Assembly (NCBI GenBank): GCA_003342895.1
Contig: PTFA01000272.1
Span: 124,001-188,000, forward strand
DNA length: 64,000 nucleotides
Origin: Casuarius casuarius
Lineage: Eukaryota > Chordata > Aves > Casuariiformes > Casuariidae
Direction of reading: 5' to 3'
In this document: positions 41,114 to 55,200 of the stretch, piece after piece
Numbering within the stretch: position 1 is the stretch's first letter
Layout: each line of letters begins with the position of its first letter
Translations under genes and position numbers: made by a program
Notes under the pieces: generated by a model
The model's input: the letters and a program-made list of their open reading frames with translations, nothing else
What the model was told of the DNA's origin: nothing
Databases searched by the model: none

Positions 41114-42620
41114 GCAGCCATCTAAAGCTGAGGACAACGGGAATATAGGCTTCCCAAATAGAAATACAGATCACATTTCCATACGTGACTCAGGCCTCAC
41201 CTCCAGTTTCTCTGCAACACTGCAAACTGGCAAGTCCACAATTGCCATCTAAATCACACTGGCATCACTTTCGAGAGAGGGAAAGATTAAGAGAGAGATC
41301 AACTCTCCATGCCAGCAAGGCAGCAGATATTTCTTAGCTTTCTGACCTGCCCAGCAATCCTCATAAAACCCCACTCTGTCACTCCAGACAGATGCTGCTG
41401 TCAATATGGTCTCAAGAAGGTTTCCAAATATGAAGGCCAACAAATCATAGCTTTCTCATTTCCACATCATCTTTCAGTGAAGGGTCAGATTAAGTCCATA
41501 ACAAAAATAGACCATTTCCATGTTGCTGGGAGAGTGAATGTCTGAAAATATCACAGGCACATAACACTAAAAGCCCTGACGAGAACAAAGGAACGCACTC
41601 CCTCCACGGACTGTACAGAAATGGAAACACCAGAGAAGATCACCGGAGACCAGCATTATCACTCATCCCAAACTACAGAGGAGCATAGGGAAAGGTTCAC
41701 AGAAAAAGAGAACGCTTTGCATGTCAGAAATCTCCAGCAGTGCAGCATCAGTCACTCCAACTCCCCTAACAACCACCAGCCTACACCATGGACATTTGGG
41801 AACTCCTTCTGAGATAACACAGAAGCGCCACATTCCTGGTGAATCACTGTTGCCAACACACTCCTCCCTCCCATAGCTGGCAGGATATTTTCTCCCCACC
41901 CCTCTATGCAGCCTACACAGACAGTCCCCAACATGCCTCGTGAGTGACACAAATACAACATCCAGCCACCAATAAACAGCTGGGATTTCTTCTGGAGGAA
42001 GCAGCTTCCAAAGTGTCAAGGCAGCATCCACATCGACCTGTTCTTAGCTGAGGCAGTAGAGGGGAAAGGAATAATGTAGCCAGAGGAATGACATCCTTAT
42101 TCAACTCTCAGCTGAGTATAGGGCTCTTAGGAGGCTTTAACCTAAATGCAGATGAGGCACTGTCTTCCTATACAAATCTGCTTTCCTTTACTTATAATCT
42201 TGTCATATATTTGGACTAAGATGCTGAATTCAGTCCGCTTGTGGATTTGCTTGTACATACTGGTCTGGAATGACACAAAAGTTACAGGACTCCCCAAAAG
42301 AAAGTGCCACGGCAATAATTTACAAGAATATTTTTAGAAAAATTAAAGCTCCCACACACATTCTTTTAGCATGTTATAATAAAACAAGAGATTATAAACA
42401 GAGGTCCCTGAAGCCAAGACAGAAGGAACTAAGTGTAAACTGAAACGCCTGCCTTTTTTTACAGCTCTCATAGCTAACTTATGCTGTCTCCATCACAGAA
42501 AAGCACCGTGGTGACACTTATGGCACTCTAATTATATTAAATATCTAAAGCCTTTAAAATACTGGTGCAGCCATATAAGGGGGAAAGGCTCAATTACCAA
42601 GACTGTTTTTTCTCTTTCCC

Positions 42621-42663
42621 CTAACTGAGAATAACTGTTTCATCTAACTGAGAATAAATGTTA
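42621..42663. repeat. Two-copy direct repeat, 23-bp spacing
   Basis: CTAACTGAGAATAACTGTTT (42621-42640) is followed by CTAACTGAGAATAAATGTTA (42644-42663). Near-identical local duplication. Confidence 0.8.
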
Positions 42664-45600
42664 AGAGATTGTTTTACAAAATGTGATGGATTTAACCAGA
42701 TGCTCTCATTATTTCTACTGCGGTGCTTGAAAAAAATAGCTTCTATAAATACAGTAAAAAAACAATGAATTACAGGAGCATGAAATGACTTCAGTAAAGC
42801 TAAAAATTTGCTGACATCACACAGAAAGCACTGAAAATATTATATTTAGAGACCTCATAGCAGCTCTTACATAGACAACACTACTGACAATTTTAACAAG
42901 GAAGTTACTTATTGATGCTGAGACAAGAGAAATGACCAGCTCCTCCCTGGATCTGCTCAGTCTGAACATGTGGATTTATAAGCTAGTTCTGAAGGATAAA
43001 AAAGGCATCTATGAAAACATGAGGCTGAGTAAAAGACATGACCTTGAAGATCAGCTCAGCCCTCTTGCTGGTGCTTCCAAAGCAGAATACAAATTCATAT
43101 GCAAGACTAAAATGAGGGAAATGATCCTTAATTAACAGATTGTTGTGGTCCACTGTGCTAGGCTTTTGTACAAGCAAAGCGTCTAAAAAAATAATCCACG
43201 CTTCACCTATTAAAGAAATGTCAAGTTTCTAAATTGAAACAAGCCTAATAACAGATAGGCTGAGTCCAGTTTCTAAATCAGAGCTGCCTGTATCTTGCCT
43301 ATCCTAACACAGCCACACACAAAAAAGCATCAAGCACTGCTTGCTGACATCTAAGCAGTGGCAGCCCAGCAAAAATATTCTGCTTAGAAGGAACCATCCC
43401 TAATTTATATTTAATACTTAAGATTTCATATTTTATTTGCATAAAAATAATAATAAAAAACACCGAGAAGAGGGTTCCACATTAAAAATCAATGCTTCTG
43501 ACAACGCAACCAGATCTTGACAGCGTGACACGTGGGCACCCAAAGCTGACTATTGCTAGACAGAAATGCCATGCCAAACAGATACCTGGACAAGCCATAG
43601 GGATCTAGATGCTAATCACAGCAGAAAAAGCAGCTTAACTGCACAGCCCACACCTAGGATGCAAAATACAATAGAAGATGCCTTTTCCTAGGGATTCCAA
43701 GAGGCCTGCCTCTGATCTCACAGATTTTTCTCTTTCTGAAGCAAGATGGAGAATATCAACAGCTCAGATCTTCCCCACACGAATAAGACAGTATACGCTG
43801 CAATAAGGACAGGTCAGAGGAGATGGAAGTATCCATAGCAACTCCAGCACACTCCTCTCCAAAGCCTAAGATCCTGAGGTCTCACCATCCTTCTACAGCC
43901 AGCGAATCCCTCTGAAACTCACTGGAAAGGATCCCATGACCTTCTGGGACTGGGTTGCTAAAATGACGAAGAGGACTGGACAGGACAAATATAAACCCTA
44001 TGCTCCACTGCCAAAGGAAGACAGACTGGGCTGAAGCCACATCATCTTCAAAAGGAAACAGCAGGAATAGTGTTGTCCTAATTAAGTCTGCTCTCCTGAA
44101 TCAAAGTATTAATGGACCAGACAGACAAAAACCCAACAACGTTAGAGATAATTACATTAAACTCAGTTATACTTTTGGTTATCTCAACATGTCTCAGCTA
44201 CCCTGAGCGATCATGGATGTGCCCTCATTTTACCCCGTCACTCACACATTGCATACATGTGACCACTTACCAGATTACACTCAAGCACCCAAAAACCTCT
44301 TAGGAAGTAAAATCAAAGCATTTTAAAAACATATAGCAAGACAGTGCATCACAGTCATGCCCAAACTTATGCAGCTGCAATCTGCTGTCAGATTCGCATA
44401 ATAATAACGGGGTTTACAGTCACATTCATTATGGCTTCAGAATCAAGAGTCTTGATAAGAAACTTCCTCGTGATGTTATATACCTTGGTGTCACCTTCTA
44501 TTTGCCCAATATAAACAGGACGGCAATGATAGCCTTCTGCTTAAACCAACCACTGTACAGAATTGTGCCAGGATGCAGCATTCAAGTAAGGAACACACTT
44601 TTGATGAGACATTAACATAAACAGAAGATAAAGGTCTGCAGCTCTCCGACATACCACCCCTGTGTTTTCCCTCTTACAGGAAGCAGAACTGCCTTTTTAT
44701 TTAAATCTGGTAAGCCAAAATACAGCTCCTTGTGGTACAACACTCCAGCCATGTAGCTTTGCTTCCAGCACAATGCCTTACTATTCCATTCAAATGCTTT
44801 GTGCATAATTTCTAGCAGAAAAACCAAGATGTTCCTGATGATGTTTACATTCTCAAAGGAAAGTTTGTAATGTAAGATTCCTCACTAAATCAGTCTGACA
44901 GCATTGAATTTCCCTAATGCAAACATAGTTCATTTGCGATGACAGACGAAGCCACATGCATAGAATATGCATACACAGTCCTCATCTGCAGAGAGAACAC
45001 GTTATGGACCTGAATGTTTAAGTCTCTCTTGCTCTGGAACATTACATCTCAGTAGTTCTCTGGATTGTAGCCAAGCTTCGTTGTAAATACATTTCACTTG
45101 GTTTCACTTACCTATGTAACTTAAAAGTTAATTCTGGAACAAATTCTGCTCAATTTATATTTGATTGTATCTCAGATGGTTGCATGTTATTGAATATGAT
45201 GTTTCCAGATTTCTTTGAAAGTAACATTTTAGTCTCTGCTTTGTCCTACGGACTTCTTTAAGTTTTAAACAGATGTTCATTAAGTTTATCGTTTCATTTT
45301 GGGAAGTCTATGTTTTAAATGAAACATGGAAGAGGGACTTGAAAATTACTCCTCAGATCAGTCAGTGGAAGCACACAATTCACTATTGTTTTGGAAGATT
45401 TCCCACAACAGCGGATGGAATTCAGCACTTCCAGCTTCCTTTTCATAAGCTTGATGATCCCTCAGTCTCACTGAGGAACTGAGATAGAAAAGAATAGACA
45501 CGATTTTTAAGTGGACCCAATTTAAAACCAAATGTATGCTTTCCAAGTAGGAGAGCGCTAAAATTCTGGTTCTTTAAAACAAAAAACCCACTGTAATAAA

Positions 45601-48600
45601 AATGCAGCAAGCTACATTTACTCTCTAATATTGAGAGGTTAACTGTAAATTAACTCAAGATGAAAGAAAATTAGGTCTTCTACACACATATAAGAATCTA
45701 TAAAACTTCAAAAAATGTAGGAAAGAAATTGCTAACAAGTTTGCTCATGCTTTCACCTGAAACCATTCTATCAGGCTCAATGCATGAAAGGATTTACTGC
45801 ATCCACTAGCTCAGAACTGGCCATTAGCGTGTAAATACTGATAGCTCCGCCTAAGTCAGCAGAGGTTTGCAAGTTCGTAACTGAACAACTGCCCCTGTAT
45901 TTCCTCTGAAAACAAGGACATCCCTGAACCACAAAAGAAGTCAACATTCATACCATATTGTGTAAGTTATAACTCTGGTCTTATGCTGGCTCAACAACCA
46001 AAAATAATTATTCCAACATGACTATGTCCAAATCTCTTAATGTAGGCCAACAGATGAATTCTCCTGAAATGAAAGGGTTGAAAACTTTCCAGGGAGACTA
46101 CATTTCCATCAGAAACAATGAGATTTCTATTTTGATGACTAAGATAAAGAAATAGGTACACAGCTGTACATTTCAAAACTTCTTATCTTTGTCATTTCAC
46201 TACAATACTCTAACCTTCTAACACATCTCCCTGATGTAAGTAAAAATATACGTTCAGTATCAGACTTGCACTGATTTTTTTCCCAATTTGAGTCTGCAAA
46301 ATTTTTAGTTTTGATCTTCATAAAACACAGGAAGTAGTTTATGAAACTTCTGAATTTTTTCAACCAAGAAAATATCTGGTTTAAAATTCTTCAAATTCAA
46401 ATACAGGAAGAAAAAAGTCACATTCACAATTTTTCATTTAGGGGGAAGGGAGAGTTTCTTCTCATTGATCTTCAGAAAAGCACAGCTAAGATTCTCTGAA
46501 AATACCTATTACTCTCCATGGCTAAACCATAGTATTTCAGCTGGTAATAAAAAGATACCTCTGATGCCAAGCTCGCAGGGTTAATTAGAGGATTAATTAC
46601 TGAATGATTCTGAAGTACCTATAATGATTAAAAAATCGAGTAAGCACTAAGTATTTTATTCTAACAGGCCTCCCTCATCTTTACAGCTCAGCAGTAAATC
46701 GCAGCATTAGGAGAATTACAGTGCTCCTTCAATAGAAGTCTATTGTATATATTCACACTACAAGCCATTTAATATGCATGGCAGAAATATGGATAGCCTA
46801 GCATCATAAACTTCAGTGCATCACAACATCATTTTGCTCCCTTTAAAGCCACTTTCAAGGCTGACAGATCTGAAGGTGATATAAAATCAATGCAACCATC
46901 TGGAAGATTTTTATATTTGGGAATCTTTCCACCTATTATATGTGCTCCTGAGAGCACCTAGGAATATCCTAGACCACTTCAAAAGACCAAGCAGATATTC
47001 CCCAGTTCCTCATAATTCGTAAGCCCAGGATGTTTTGAGGTAGAAGAACAAGGTCTTGAATACATCTTTGGGCTATGATATATCATGTGCAGCCTGGCAC
47101 TGGGACAGTGCAAAGCTGCCTTTCTCTTGGAGCTCTCTGGAATATAACATGTAAAAGCAGACACAATTCCCACAGTTTCCCTATCAGCAGCTTTTCTCCA
47201 TCGCTGTTGCCCTTTCTCTCAACTGCCTCCCTGAAAGTACACCTAAAGATACAGTGTATAGGATAATCCTCTCTAGGCTATGCCAGTCCAAAGAGTTCTA
47301 CCTTGATCCCTGAACCACAGCGGTGAATTCTGGTTTTTCAAAAGTAAACACTTATTTTTGCCATCCACGTGACTATTCAGCTACCTAGATGCAAAGCTCG
47401 GCCCTAACAGGTGCCCAGTGCTTTCAGAGTCAGCTTAAAAGATCAAATCTAAACTGTTTTTAAACATTAGGCATTAGTAACGTGGTGATACACAGACCCA
47501 TCTAATCCAGGCTGTTTCATCTATCCAGACTGATTTTTCAAGTCGATTGACAGATACTGTACTGCAAATAGACAGAAAACTGTTCATATAAGAAGTACCA
47601 TCCCAAAGAAAGCTTTCAGGGTTGAGATATAAACCTCTGAAACTAGGATTACAGTGGAAATTAAAAGCACTGTCAGAATCCAGAGCTGCTGGTAAAAGAA
47701 GCCCTCTTGCAAAGCAAAGAAATACTGTGTTTATCTTCTAAGGTGCCCTGCAGCAAAAGCGTTAGGGTGGAATTTCAGCTGCCCACAAAAGTTAAGCAAT
47801 GCACTGCTCAGCCCTAGCAAGCACTCACTCAGATGAAGGAGATGTTACATGACTGTTGTTTTTTAGAACTCAGCCTTCTCTGCCACAGAGAAGGTGTTGG
47901 AGGTTTTCTCCTCTTAGCATCACTTCAGTTTTTACTTATTGGATCAAATGAAACAATCAAAAGCAAGGTTGCTTTCCCACTAGGAGATATCAGGCTGCAA
48001 AGCACTACTCATCTGAAAATGCCATCAGTGTTTACGGTATCTCATCCATATCTTGACAGCTGCCCTCCAGCAGGACATGAACGGTAGAAGATGACAGCCT
48101 AAGTTCCCGGATCTTAACAGACTTCAATGGGACCTACCCCCACATGTGCAAAGGGATACGTAGCAAGAAGGTATATGTATATTTATAAAGTTGAAAGTAC
48201 ATCTCAGACACACACATTAAGGCAATTGCTTGCTCCAGTAGGGCTGCAGCAAATAAAGAAAACAAAAATCTCAGGATCTTTTACTAAAGTGATGTGTTCT
48301 CAAAGCACAAAAACTGCCAGACAAAACTCTCTTCTCCATTCACAGAGTGGAGAACCTCTCCATACCATCTGCTGGGTACAATATGTGCATACATGTCATC
48401 GCTGCATATGCTGCAGTCACAGTAACACGACAATCCTGTATATGCCAATGAGAAAGATGTATGCAAAGATGATGCTGGCAAGCGTGCACGTGCGCAGGGG
48501 CTGCTAGCAGCAAAGTGAGATGAAAACAGATAGATTTCCTCTTATGCCTCTAGCCAGAAGTTATATTCCTTTCCCCCTTTCAGGTACAAGCAAATGAGCT

Positions 48601-51393
48601 TAAATCACCCTCTGCAGAATCCTTTTTTTGACAACGCACTTTCATATTTCTTTCTAATGCAAGATCTTTTCATTTCTTTTCTAACATAAAATCTGAATCA
48701 TAAAATCTTTTGACTTTTTTTGCTACAACATTCTAGTCTCATTTTTTCTCTCCTAAAGCTACTGATACATATGCATATTCATAGCCTAAGCTCCACTTCT
48801 GCAGAATCTTATGTCTGGGGCTAATTAAAACTATATTGACATTCTTGTTAAGTTCAAAGACCCTAAAAAGTCATTTGATGAACATTAACGCTATGTCCCA
48901 GGAACACAATGACAGATTTTTCATTATACCATAAAAATTTTAAGATGATTGTCTTCAGAACTATGCCCCACTGGGTAATTTTTGCAGTTCAGAATTACTG
49001 CACAGAAGAGACGGGAAATCAGTTTTCGAGTGAGTTGTCATTTAAGACACATGCAAGAAAGAAAAAAGAAAAGCAAGCGTTCATTATTTAAAACTAAAAC
49101 CACATGATGCCATGTTTGCCCACAGAAAGATACAATGAAATCCCTACTGGAAAACCTGGCAGTGATTCCCAACTGGAATAAGCTCTTGCCTCTTCTGCCT
49201 TTGGCACTCTCACTGCCAGGCACAACTGAAAGAAGTTCAGAAACAAAAGGGCCAAGTCCCATACTCATTTATAGCCATATAAACCTATCCATACTAACCC
49301 TACCGAACAAATCTGCCTCTCACGTAAACTGTAGACGTACTCCACTATTCCATACAGAACAGTAGTGGCTTACAGTTTTATTAATAAAGCCACAGATCTG
49401 CTGACTACCACTTTCTACTCACAGGTTTATCACATAATGCACTAGGGAGATAGCTGCTTTATTTTATCCCATTTTCATCGCCAGTGGGACACTGCTTCCA
49501 ACTCCACAGCTGGCACTTGCACCCCCACACCAAAGAACAAGAGACTTTTCAACACAGAGTCCAAGTTAAGCACGCGCTTTAACATGACAAGGGTTTATTG
49601 CCAATTTCACCCCATCAGAAACTACATCTGAGGCAGGCCCTCAGGTGATGAAAGCTGTCACCTTTCTATAGCTATGTTTGTTTGCACTGACCACAGACCT
49701 CTCCCTTTAATGTATTATATGCTTTTTCCATTAGCAAAAACTGATTTCTTCATTTCTTTTACCAATTAACTAGACATCACAGCCCCAATTCTAAAGGGGA
49801 AATTGAAACTGGAACTGATAGAAGTTTGGATGGGGTTTAAGAAAGGGAAAGAATTAGGAAACACAATCTAAATTAGTGGCTTTGCAAAGAAAAAAGGAAT
49901 TTTTCATGCTGGGAATTTAAGGAGGAAAAGTAAAGGACAAATTACAAGGGATTATCTCCTATACAGGGTTCTTCAAATGTATCCAGAAAGAGGAAAAGCA
50001 CAATGATTTGTGAAATTTATAAATGCTAGGTAATTGTCAAATTGTTGTACTGCTGAATGAACCTAAGAGAAGTCCAATGTCTCCTGCCAAGGCTTTGGCA
50101 CGTAGCTCCTGTGAATGTGATATTAAATGTTAATCATCTACTTAAGGCAGTGTTCGTGGATGAATAGCTATCCTGCAGGAAGACCACCGAAACGGAAAAT
50201 ATGCAATGGTGCAGCTCTTGTAAGCACCCCCATCTCCAAATAAGGCTGATCTGAGATCACCTCCCATGGCACAGTGAGAATTAAAGCACAAGTCCTGCAC
50301 TGGCCAAGATGGAGCAGGGAGAGGAAAGAGACCAGAAGCAAAATACTGTGACTGGCAGACACTAATAACTTCAAGGAAAAAAAAAGATGCAGAGAGTGAA
50401 TGCAAACAGGCCGCAGTTTTCTGATCTAACTTCAAAAACCTCAGAGTTGTGTCTTTTGATTTATTAATTTGTCCATGTTTCTTTTGTGCTACCTGGAGTA
50501 AAAAAGAGTCATTTCAAAACCCCTTTTCATCACAAACACCAAGCGTGCCCAAGTACTTAGAAAGAGCATCCCATCTGCTGAAGTCCCCAGTCAAAGGCTG
50601 TTGTTAAACAAGCATACACAAGGGAGGAGGAGCGTGCAACTCCATGGTGGGGCCCTAGACTGCTAGAACAGAGGAAAAATAGAATGAGAGCTCATGGAAA
50701 CTGAGCATACGATGAAGAAAAAAATTTACACACTTAAACACACATGCAGGAAGGGAAGAAAATGGAGGTGGAAGAAAAGTTTAATGTATTGGCAGCCCAC
50801 TGTGGAGCAATCCAAAGCTTGAAACATATCTCACAGGTAGGTACGGCAGATAAACAAGTCATCCCAGGGCAAACAAAGATGGAAGCTTGGCTCTTCAGCT
50901 GCTCCAGTTTAAGTGTTAAGGTACAGTGTTAGACACAGAGAAGCTTGATCCATCAGTGCTTAGATGTTTTGCAGAAAGGGACATCACCACTGCCAGAGAG
51001 CAGTACCTGCAGAGGAGGAGTTGGTACCACCACTCACAGTGGCTAGAAGCTGCCCAGCAGATGCAACTTTCTGCTCCTAGAGACAAGGGCACTGGAGCCT
51101 AAACTCCTGCCAAGCTCTGAGCATGGTGGGAATTGAGAGATGCTGCTTCACTCAGACTGACAGGACACAAGCAGCTGCCCCCAAACATAGGAGCAGCTCA
51201 GCGACCCATACCTCAACTGCTGCCCATCCCCAACCACTCCGCCTGCACTCCCACCCCTGCTCCTCTCGACTAGCTCCATGGCTATCAAACACAGAACACA
51301 TGGCATGTGTACAAGCAGCTGTTAGGTAACCTGTTTGTATTTTATGAATGTCCTTCCTTTGTGCATATGACTTGTCATTTTCTGGATTTTTTT

Positions 51394-51433
51394 CATTGAA
51401 ATGAGCATGTAGCCATTGAAATGGATGTAGCCA
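51394..51433. repeat. Two-copy tandem duplication, about 19-bp unit
   Basis: CATTGAAATGAGCATGTAGC is followed immediately by CATTGAAATGGATGTAGC, which differs by a 2-bp deletion and small changes. Local slippage duplication. Confidence 0.8.
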
Positions 51434-52192
51434 TGCATTTGCCCTTCTGCCTGCCCTCAGATCATTTGTGATGTGGGAACTTCCCAGCAGCAGTCCTGAA
51501 ACAGGAAAATCTAAAGTCACTGGCTCAGCTATCAACAAGCTTTGCAGCAGGTCCAGAGCCCAAGTAAAATCATTTAGCACTTGCTGCAACTTTGACAGGG
51601 GTACAGTCCTTTAAGCAGATCCTTCCAAACATTTAAGGAAAGGGAGAGTAGCTAATCTCTGCACCCTCATTACAGAGGTTAGAAATAAAAACAGTAGTCA
51701 TGTAAGGAGGCCAGAGCGCCAAAGAACTTTTTAAAAATGGCAAAAAACAAAACAACTTTAAAAAAGAAAAGACCAATTTACAAGTTAGGCTGATTGTCTT
51801 CCATATTCTATGTCAAACATATTAGATTGAGATGTAAAATTGTAACAGAGGCTAGTGCTGAGGTTTTAACTTTGTGTTACTTGGTATTCAAAACAAGTTT
51901 GTTTTAGGATTGCCCTAAATAAGGAAATAGAGAAAGCCTGGACTATATCAAACCTCAAAAGTAGTATTAGCATGGTGTTTCCTGGTAAAATTTTTAATAG
52001 TTTTAATCCATAAAAATGACATTTGAAGTCTTCCATATGAAACACAAAAGATAAAAGCAGAATTACATGATATCAAAATGTATGCCTTGATCCATAAAGA
52101 AATAATTTTACTGATTAACAGACAAGATTACACTAGATCTTCAGGAGATGAATCTTCATCTTACTTCTAAGCTTCTTTCACCTGGTACCACC

Positions 52193-52211
52193 AAAAAAAA
52201 AAAAAAAAAAA
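52193..52211 (+). repeat. A19 homopolymer run
   Basis: Nineteen uninterrupted A. It could be the tail of a retroposed sequence, but the roughly 200 bp upstream match no SINE, LINE or gene that I recognise and no target-site duplication is evident. Confidence 0.85.
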
Positions 52212-55200
52212 CGCCTATTCCCAAACCTCTAAGTTATGCTGACACATTTAAAGAAACAAAAAAGGAACACACATACAACCCATGCTTTATTCAAAAAATT
52301 TATCATGCAAATAGATTTCTTTTAATTTTTGATCTTCAGTTTCTCTCAGCTTTCTGAAAGCCTCAAATGAATGGTATTTCCTATGTGAAGTGTTTCAGAA
52401 TATTAATAACCCCTAGCTGCACACAAATTATAGGAAGTGAGGTCTATCTTCTATGACCCTGCACTTCCATTCATATCCACGCAAAGCAAAAAGTGGATAT
52501 TAAGCCCTACACACTGTATGAAAGAATAATACAGTGTCATGCACTTGCTTTAAGCAGCTGTAAATGATCCAACAGCACTGCAGAATGAGGCCCCTGCTAC
52601 ACTAAGATCCCCTTGTGTTCTTCCATCACTACTCTTGAAACCAAAAGTTACCACAAAGTCCTAGCAGAGTCAAGGCATCTAACTACATTTGTTCAAAAAA
52701 TAAAAATCATATGTAGATATGAGATCTGACTGATACTGCTATAAGAATACATTCACCAAGTACCAGCAGAAAAAGCTATCTGGATTTGGCAAACCTCTAG
52801 TATAGGTAACTCATTAGCTCCCTAATACTCATATCAAAGTGGGAGACAGCAGAAGAGCAAATCAAGCGTGGACTGCAGAGCACTCAAAGAGGAACCCTCG
52901 TGGCAAGATGTACTGTTCTGTAAAGCATCCATTTGAACATCATACAGAAAGCTGATTTGTGCTGCTATGAGTTTTACAGTTACAAAGTTTGATTTATATA
53001 CGCATACAAGGTATACAAAGAGGAGTTTATAGGTTTGTTCCCTGGAGGAGCTGAGTATGTACCCTTGCTAAGTAGAAACATATTATGTGATTTACAAAAT
53101 CCATTTTCACCATCATAAATTGAAGATTTTGCTTGCTAATTTTCAAATCATTGATTGTCATCTCATTTGCAATGTTAACTTGGTACCCTTAAAAAAAAGT
53201 TGGTTCTCTGTTACCCTAATTTAATATTTTCCCTAATAAGAAGTGTCCTGTGCCTGCTCACATTTACTGTAAGTAGCCACTTAATTTACTCAGCATTGAA
53301 GCTATCCAGTGGGAGGGTTTACTTTTTAAATTTGGAAAAAAATGCTTTCTCTAATTACATTTATCCTTTTACATATGACTTGGCACAAATAACATCACAT
53401 AGAAATGGAAATGCCATTTAAAATGCATAAAACCAAACTTCCTTTTGAATTCAAACAACATTAAATGCATACATGTAGCTTCAAGATGTCTAAGCTAATC
53501 AAAATAATTGTTTAATTTACAGAGACACTGCTCTATGAAACAAGTTATATGCAGTTAGTGATACCAGATTTTTTCAAGTTGTTTATTGTCATGAACTTCA
53601 AGTTTTAGAAATAGTACTTTCATCCTACCACATTTTTTTCTTCAGACAGACTAGAAGATGGGAGAAAAACACCAAGCAACAGGTCTGGTCCTTCTGCCAG
53701 AACTGTCAGCTGGCACTTGTTCTCTCTACTCCAAATACACTAGCCACTGAAATAAGCTAACTGAATAATGGAAACAGGACTCAGTAAGAAAGGTTCCTGG
53801 AGCTGAGCAAGAAGCTACCTCCACCATAAGATAGCTTCATGCTTCTGGTTTTGTTTTTTCCATCTTTTGCTGGTGTTCTCCATTTGCTCAGCTCCTTGAA
53901 AGTGTTTACAGAAAGCTATTTAAGTTGCATGATTAATGCACACAAGAAATCAACGGTCTGATGTAAATACAGCTGATGGAAGTCACTTATACAACAGATC
54001 ACATTTGTCAATCTGATGTTTATTTCTGTGAGCCCTACCACAAACTAATTGCAGAGCAGAATCACAAAGATGAAAAGCATAACTACCAAAAAGCTGTAAC
54101 AGTCAATTTATTTTTCCTTTTCTGCCAAGTATGCTGCTCTTTTGACAGATTGCTAAACCTAGGTCTCTTCTTTTAAGACGTTCAAGTCAATTAAACACTT
54201 CAACTGCCTTCAAAGCTTTTTCAGGCAGTTTCAAAAGGAAAAAGATTTCATAGAAGTGTAAGTACAGTACCCTTTACTGTCAGTTGGATTAGAGCTTTTA
54301 ATTCCCTCTATAGTCTACATTCAAACTCCAACACAAAAAATATATTTCCTTTTAAAAAAAGCTGCTGGGTTTGTTCAGCACTTGATTTCGTTACAAGAGA
54401 CCCATATTTGTCTTGTTCAACTTTGAGTCCCCTAGTCCATAAATTCATCTTACATGTGCTACCAGCAGCTGTTGCAGCCAGCTAGACCCATGTTTTAACA
54501 CAGCCAAAATAAAACAGTTCACTGGAGATTGCTCAGCTGAACTTGTCCTTCCTAACTGGAGCGTCCATCAGACATATACTGTTATTTATCAAACTATATC
54601 TTCCATTTAAACCAAGTCCCTCCTCATTTCACAGCCCCATTCTCCTCTCCTCCTCCCAGGGCTGAAAACTCTTCTTGGCACAAGCAAGCTGGCAGAGACA
54701 GACTTCATCAATACCTCTCCCAAACATTCACCTTCACTATGGCATTAATGTCTCATCCCCACCTACACTACCATCCAGGTTAAAAAAGTCTATTTTGTCC
54801 TTTGCTAAACAAAGGAAGCAGCTATGCTGGCTGTGTGAAGTTGAAAACTCCCTCAGAGGTGAAGGAGGGGAGAATGCAAGCCTTCTCAACACAGCTAAGA
54901 GTCAAGCGATGCTTTTTCCCCTCCTCTCAGAGGACATACATGAACAGAAGTTGACTCTTGATATGTGAGCTGCTAAGTCAGTCAAGCAAGATGTAGAGTG
55001 TTCTCCGCAGCAAGGAGAAACAAGCAGTTTGGCTGTAGTTGAATAGACTGCACTTCAACATTTGGTTTCTGCTCCAAGTGTTTTTCAAGTGACTTAAGAG
55101 TTCACATTTGCATCAGAAGCAAGCAAGACAACCAAGTACCATAAAACAAGACTTTCAGCATCCAGCATTCCTACACGAACCTAGGAACAGCTCACCTACA

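Larger units (their letters stand above)
41114..52192. other. Intron 2 segment without supported genes
   Basis: AT-leaning DNA with two local duplications, each annotated separately (42.6 and 51.4 kb). A TAAT-rich cluster lies at about 46580-46640. The phrase CAGACTTCAATGGGACCTAC at about 48119-48138 resembles another diffuse ancient repeat ('ttgacttcaatgggactac'). No exon with domain content was found on either strand. Confidence 0.45.

Noticed and set aside
41395..41440. TGGAAACCTTCT on the minus strand, resembling the W-K-P start expected in the next FRAS1 VWC exon
   Set aside because: The W-K-P frame meets a TGA stop two codons later and there are no following cysteine pairs.
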